This document shows positions 11,936 through 14,774 of a stretch of 14,774 nucleotides of DNA, one piece after another; the stretch's first letter is position 1, and each line of letters opens with the position of its first letter. This stretch comes from Flavobacterium sp. (GTDB taxonomy: Bacteria > Bacteroidota > Bacteroidia > Flavobacteriales > Flavobacteriaceae), in NCBI GenBank assembly GCA_004296145.1, contig SEBM01000032.1, forward strand, positions 1 to 14,774. Direction: 5' to 3'. The translations under genes were made by a program, and so were the position numbers. The notes under the pieces were generated by a model. It was not told the origin of the DNA. It did no database searches and saw nothing but the letters and a program-made list of their open reading frames with translations.

Positions 11936-13339
11936 ATGAAGCGTTTTCTTCTGTTTTTTTTATTCTTAACAACCATTTTTCAAGTTCATTCTCAGAAAAA
12001 TTTGCCTACTGATTATCTTTCAAAAGAATTTCACAAAGGGCGTCGCGAAGCTTTTAGAGCTATGATGCCGGCTAATTCTGTAGCAGTGGTTTTCTCTTAT
12101 CCGGAAAGAGTTTTCTCAAAAGATGTTAATTACAATTATCACGCAAATCCTGATATGTATTACTTAACCGGTTACAAAGAACCGGATGCCGTTTTATTAC
12201 TTTTTAAAGAACCACAAGGAACAGAAAAATACACGGAAGTTCTTTTTGTGAGAGAAAGAAATGCGACCAGAGAAATGTGGACCGGAAGAAGATTAGGAAT
12301 CGAAGGAGCAAAATCTAAATTAGGCTTTACAACGGTTTATAACGGAAAAGAATTCAATGATTTTAATATTGATTTTAAGAAATTCGATAAAATCATTTAC
12401 GACAGAATCCAAACCAATATTGCGGCTACCAATAATACTGACAATATTTATGCATTATTGCAATCTTTTAAAACCAAAGCAGGAATTTCTGAAGAAAATC
12501 AGGCTTCGGTAGAGTTGTTTACAAATATTACAAATTCACTTCGCGAAATAAAAACGCCTGAAGAATTAGTATTAATGCGCAAAACGGTAAAGCTATCGTG
12601 TATTGCTCACAATGAAGTGATGAAAGCTGTAGGACCTGATATGAGCGAAAATGAAGCTGACGGAATCCATGCTTACGTTCACAGACATTATGGATCAGAA
12701 GGCGAAGGTTATCCTCCAATTGTTGGTGCCGGAGCAAACGGCTGTATTTTACATTACAACGAAAACAACAGCACAAAAATCGATAATCAATTATTATTGA
12801 TGGATGTTGGTTCTGAATATCACGGTTATTCTGCCGACGTTACAAGAACAATTCCGGCAAACGGAAAATTTACTGAAGAGCAAAAAGCAATCTACCAATT
12901 GGTTTATGAAGCTCAGGAAGAAGTTTTTAAAATCTGTAAAGAAGGAACTCCTATTCAGGATTTAAACAAAAAATCAAAAGAAGTTATTGCAAACGGTTTA
13001 ATCAAATTAGGAATCATCACCGATCCTAACGATGTCAAAATATATTATCCGCACGGATGTTCGCATTTTCTTGGTTTAGATGTTCACGACAAAGGAAATT
13101 ATTCGGGAATATTAAAAGAAAATATGATCCTTACTGTTGAGCCGGGAATTTATATTCCTGAAAACAGTAAATGTGATAAAAAATGGTGGAATATTGGTGT
13201 TCGTATCGAAGATGACATCTTAATGAAAAAAGATTCATACGAAAACCTTTCTGCAGAATCTCCAAGAAAATGGGAAGAAATTGAAGCTTTGGCAAAACAA
13301 AAAAGCACTTTTAACGAAATGAAATTTCCAAAAATATAA
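11936..13339 (+). CDS. Exported aminopeptidase P family metallopeptidase
   Basis: A 467-residue peptidase that removes an N-terminal residue preceding proline. The first about 20 residues are a signal peptide (cleavage near QVHSQ-K), so it acts in the periplasm, where Bacteroidota peptide scavenging takes place. The N-terminal aminopeptidase P domain spans about 27-160 (NYNYHANPDMYYLTGY). The pita-bread catalytic domain spans about 205-450. The dinuclear metal ligands are all present: D290 in LLMDVGSEY, D301 in SADVTRT, H377 in GCSHFLGLDVHD, E402 in VEPGIY and E425 in RIEDD. H273 and H384 are the usual shuttle histidines. The upstream region holds TAATTTG (11885-11891), a near -7 box, and the 9-bp-unit hairpin. 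The E. coli counterpart PepP is cytoplasmic. Confidence 0.95.
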   Translation: MKRFLLFFLFLTTIFQVHSQKNLPTDYLSKEFHKGRREAFRAMMPANSVAVVFSYPERVFSKDVNYNYHANPDMYYLTGYKEPDAVLLLFKEPQGTEKYTEVLFVRERNATREMWTGRRLGIEGAKSKLGFTTVYNGKEFNDFNIDFKKFDKIIYDRIQTNIAATNNTDNIYALLQSFKTKAGISEENQASVELFTNITNSLREIKTPEELVLMRKTVKLSCIAHNEVMKAVGPDMSENEADGIHAYVHRHYGSEGEGYPPIVGAGANGCILHYNENNSTKIDNQLLLMDVGSEYHGYSADVTRTIPANGKFTEEQKAIYQLVYEAQEEVFKICKEGTPIQDLNKKSKEVIANGLIKLGIITDPNDVKIYYPHGCSHFLGLDVHDKGNYSGILKENMILTVEPGIYIPENSKCDKKWWNIGVRIEDDILMKKDSYENLSAESPRKWEEIEALAKQKSTFNEMKFPKI

Positions 13340-13359
13340 TTTTAAAACATACTAATAAC

Positions 13360-13394
13360 AAGTCCCATTTTAATATTTAAATGGGACTTTTTTT
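13360..13394 (+). terminator. Intrinsic terminator of the aminopeptidase gene
   Basis: AAGTCCCATTT (13360-13370) pairs perfectly with AAATGGGACTT (13379-13389), followed by T to 13394. It is 20 bases past the stop. Confidence 0.92.
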
Positions 13395-13435
13395 ATAGAT
13401 TTTCACGAACTTTGTTTTCTCAAAAACTTAAAAAA

Positions 13436-14395
13436 ATGAAAGCACTTACCTTCTCTTCTTTTGGAGATTCAGATGTTTTAGAATATATAGAGATTCCAAA
13501 TCCGGAACTTCAAAAGGATGAAATTTTAGTAGAGATGAAAGCAATCGGTTTAAACTTCGCCGATGTATACAGACGAAAAGGGAATTATCACCTTAAAGGA
13601 AATCCACCTTTTATAGCAGGTTATGAAGGCGCGGGAATCGTTGTTGACGCCAATAATAATCCTGAATTTAAAGTCGGTGATCGTGTCGCTTTCGCGGATG
13701 CGCCTTTTGCAAACGCCGAATTAGTTGCCGTAAATGTTAATCACGTTTTGCCGTTACCGGAAGCCATTTCTTTTGAAACTGCTGCCTCCATATTGTTACA
13801 AGGTTTAACGGCACATTATTTAGCCACAGACAGTCATAAAACCCAAAAAGGTGAAACTGTTTTAATTCATGCTGTTGCCGGAGGAGTTGGACAGTTCCTT
13901 ACACAAATAAGTAAATCTTTGGGCGCAAATGTAATCGGCCTTACCTCATCTTCAGAAAAAGCAAAAGTAGCCATCGAGCAAGGTGCAGACAACGTTTTAT
14001 TATATAATGAAGATTGGAAAGCTGAACTTTTTAAAATAACTCCGAAAGGTGTTGATGTTGTTTATGACAGTATCGGAAGCACTTTAAGTGAAAGTTTTGA
14101 AGTTACCAAAGAATGCGGTCAGGTTGTTTTCTTTGGAATGGCGGGCGGTGATCCGGCGCCAGTTGATCCAAGAATGTTGATGGACGGTTCTAAAACCTTA
14201 ACCGGCGGTGATTTATGGAGTTATTTAAATTCAAAAGAAGAAAGAATCAAAAGAGCCAATCAATTATTTAATTGGATTATTGAAGGAAAAATTAAACTTT
14301 CACCACCAACTTCTTTCAAATTATCAGAAGGAAAACTGGCGCACGATTATCTCGAAAGTCGAAAAAGTACCGGGAAAATTATATTGATTCCGTAA
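13436..14395 (+). CDS. Quinone oxidoreductase-like MDR protein (zinc-free)
   Basis: A 319-residue medium-chain dehydrogenase/reductase, probably cytoplasmic and NADPH-dependent. The GroES-like N-terminal domain (about 1-110) contains GLNFADVYRRKGNY and PFIAGYEGAGIV, the wording of quinone reductases, and lacks the zinc-ligand Cys/His set of alcohol dehydrogenases. The Rossmann domain has HAVAGGVGQ (145-153, AxxGxxG), preceded by LLQGLTAHYL, the typical quinone-reductase stretch. The natural substrate cannot be told; family members reduce quinones or enones. I use the ATG at 13436, since the upstream in-frame TTG (13412) lies in an AT-rich leader. GAACTTTG (13407-13414) is a poor -7 candidate. 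Followed directly by the second 9-bp-unit hairpin. Confidence 0.92.
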   Translation: MKALTFSSFGDSDVLEYIEIPNPELQKDEILVEMKAIGLNFADVYRRKGNYHLKGNPPFIAGYEGAGIVVDANNNPEFKVGDRVAFADAPFANAELVAVNVNHVLPLPEAISFETAASILLQGLTAHYLATDSHKTQKGETVLIHAVAGGVGQFLTQISKSLGANVIGLTSSSEKAKVAIEQGADNVLLYNEDWKAELFKITPKGVDVVYDSIGSTLSESFEVTKECGQVVFFGMAGGDPAPVDPRMLMDGSKTLTGGDLWSYLNSKEERIKRANQLFNWIIEGKIKLSPPTSFKLSEGKLAHDYLESRKSTGKIILIP

Positions 14396-14403
14396 ATGTT
14401 TTT

Positions 14404-14486
14404 TTTGCCACGAATTGCACTAATTACACGAATTATTAAAGTTTCGCAAGAAAAAAATTAGTGGAATTAGTGCAATTCGTGGCAAA
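14404..14486. repeat. Hairpin element built from 9-bp units, copy 2
   Basis: Arms 14404-14425 and 14465-14486 are perfect reverse complements over 22 bp. Pairing continues inward to 14434/14456 with two mismatches. Each arm holds three 9-mers of the type CACGAATTA (CACGAATTG, CACTAATTA, CACGAATTA). It lies exactly between two convergent genes, 9 bases after one stop and 8 bases before the other, so it may act as a two-way terminator. It shares the outer GCCACGAATT with copy 1. Confidence 0.82.
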
Positions 14487-14493
14487 CTAATCT

Positions 14494-14774
14494 TTACAAC
14501 TGAACAACTTCAATCTTTGTTAATTCAGATAATTGCAAAATTCTGCCTACATCCTCTTTATTAGCTACAAAAAACAAATAACTATCTCCATAAGTTTCGT
14601 AAGACAGTAATTCTAAATTATGTTTTTCTAATGCAGATTGAATGTATGGAAACAAATCATGACTATACGTTTCTTCGGGATAATTGAAATTTAAATCCTG
14701 GCCGATCATTTCAGAAATAAAATATTCCGCATCTTCGGGGTCGAATTTCCAGTCGCTGTTCCAGGCATTTATAC
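14494..14774 (-). CDS. Uncharacterised protein (5' end beyond window)
   Basis: The frame is open from the stop at 14494 to the right edge, 92 whole codons shown, and the start is outside the window. An internal ATG at 14709 is not the start: the frame upstream reads NAWNSDWKFDPEDAEYF, clearly coding in style. The visible part is acidic and aromatic-rich, with FPYIQSALEKHNLELLSYET, then GDSYLFFVANKED and a C-terminal ELTKIEVVQL, suggesting a small alpha/beta domain. No signal peptide can be judged. I do not recognise a family with confidence. It converges on the quinone-reductase-like gene and probably ends at the hairpin at 14404-14486. Confidence 0.82.
   Translation of the reverse strand, partial: INAWNSDWKFDPEDAEYFISEMIGQDLNFNYPEETYSHDLFPYIQSALEKHNLELLSYETYGDSYLFFVANKEDVGRILQLSELTKIEVVQL

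Noticed and set aside
13412..13435. Eight-codon N-terminal extension of the quinone-reductase-like protein using a TTG start
   Set aside because: The family starts at MKALTF with the first beta strand. The extension is AT-rich leader and the ATG at 13436 is the natural start.
14494..14709. A complete 71-residue gene starting at 14709
   Set aside because: The frame stays open upstream to the window edge with coding-like sequence (WNSDWKFDPEDAEYF), so the ATG at 14709 is internal and the gene is partial.

Overview
The window looks like chromosomal DNA from a Flavobacterium-type member of the Bacteroidota. The DNA is AT-rich. Several genes are preceded by the phylum's -7 box TAnnTTTG (some with TTTG about 19-20 nt upstream) rather than by strong Shine-Dalgarno sequences. 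Many products are lipoproteins or start with 'MKK' signal peptides. The tRNAs lack an encoded CCA, and the proteins (HtpG with NGTDAT and NVSRSGLQ, a lipocalin-like lipoprotein, a DUF4369-like lipoprotein, type I Idi, class I ManA) are of the Flavobacterium type. Everything here is read from sequence alone and genus assignment is an inference.

Layout. 1-2252 (minus strand): an ABC transporter ATPase cut by the left edge, preceded on the same strand by a lipocalin-like lipoprotein plus OmpA-family lipoprotein pair. 2446-6190 (plus): the chaperone gene htpG and two lipoprotein genes, each followed by a clear intrinsic terminator. 6191-7489: about 1.3 kb without protein genes. It holds an 85-nt GC-richer element with strong secondary structure, an 18-bp-period tandem array, a 35-bp perfect inverted repeat, eight direct copies of a ~61-bp unit, and two nearly identical tRNA-Thr(UGU) genes on the minus strand, each with its own terminator. 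7490-10265 (minus): idi, a 6-pyruvoyl-tetrahydropterin synthase homologue, a Bcp peroxiredoxin, mannose-6-phosphate isomerase and a small conserved-looking protein. The first three are tightly packed. 10555-14395 (plus): msrB-msrA, both exported, then an exported aminopeptidase P and a quinone-oxidoreductase-like MDR enzyme. 14494-14774 (minus): an unrecognised gene cut by the right edge.

Functionally the protein genes are mostly household and envelope functions: protein folding (HtpG), oxidative-damage repair (Bcp in the cytoplasm, MsrA/MsrB outside the inner membrane, a quinone reductase-like enzyme), isoprenoid and sugar-phosphate isomerisation, and envelope lipoproteins. The least explained material is the repeat cluster at 6298-7075, which sits between two facing terminators, and a pair of hairpin elements built from 9-bp units at 11793-11859 and 14404-14486. 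I found no phage, transposase, CRISPR array or defence system.
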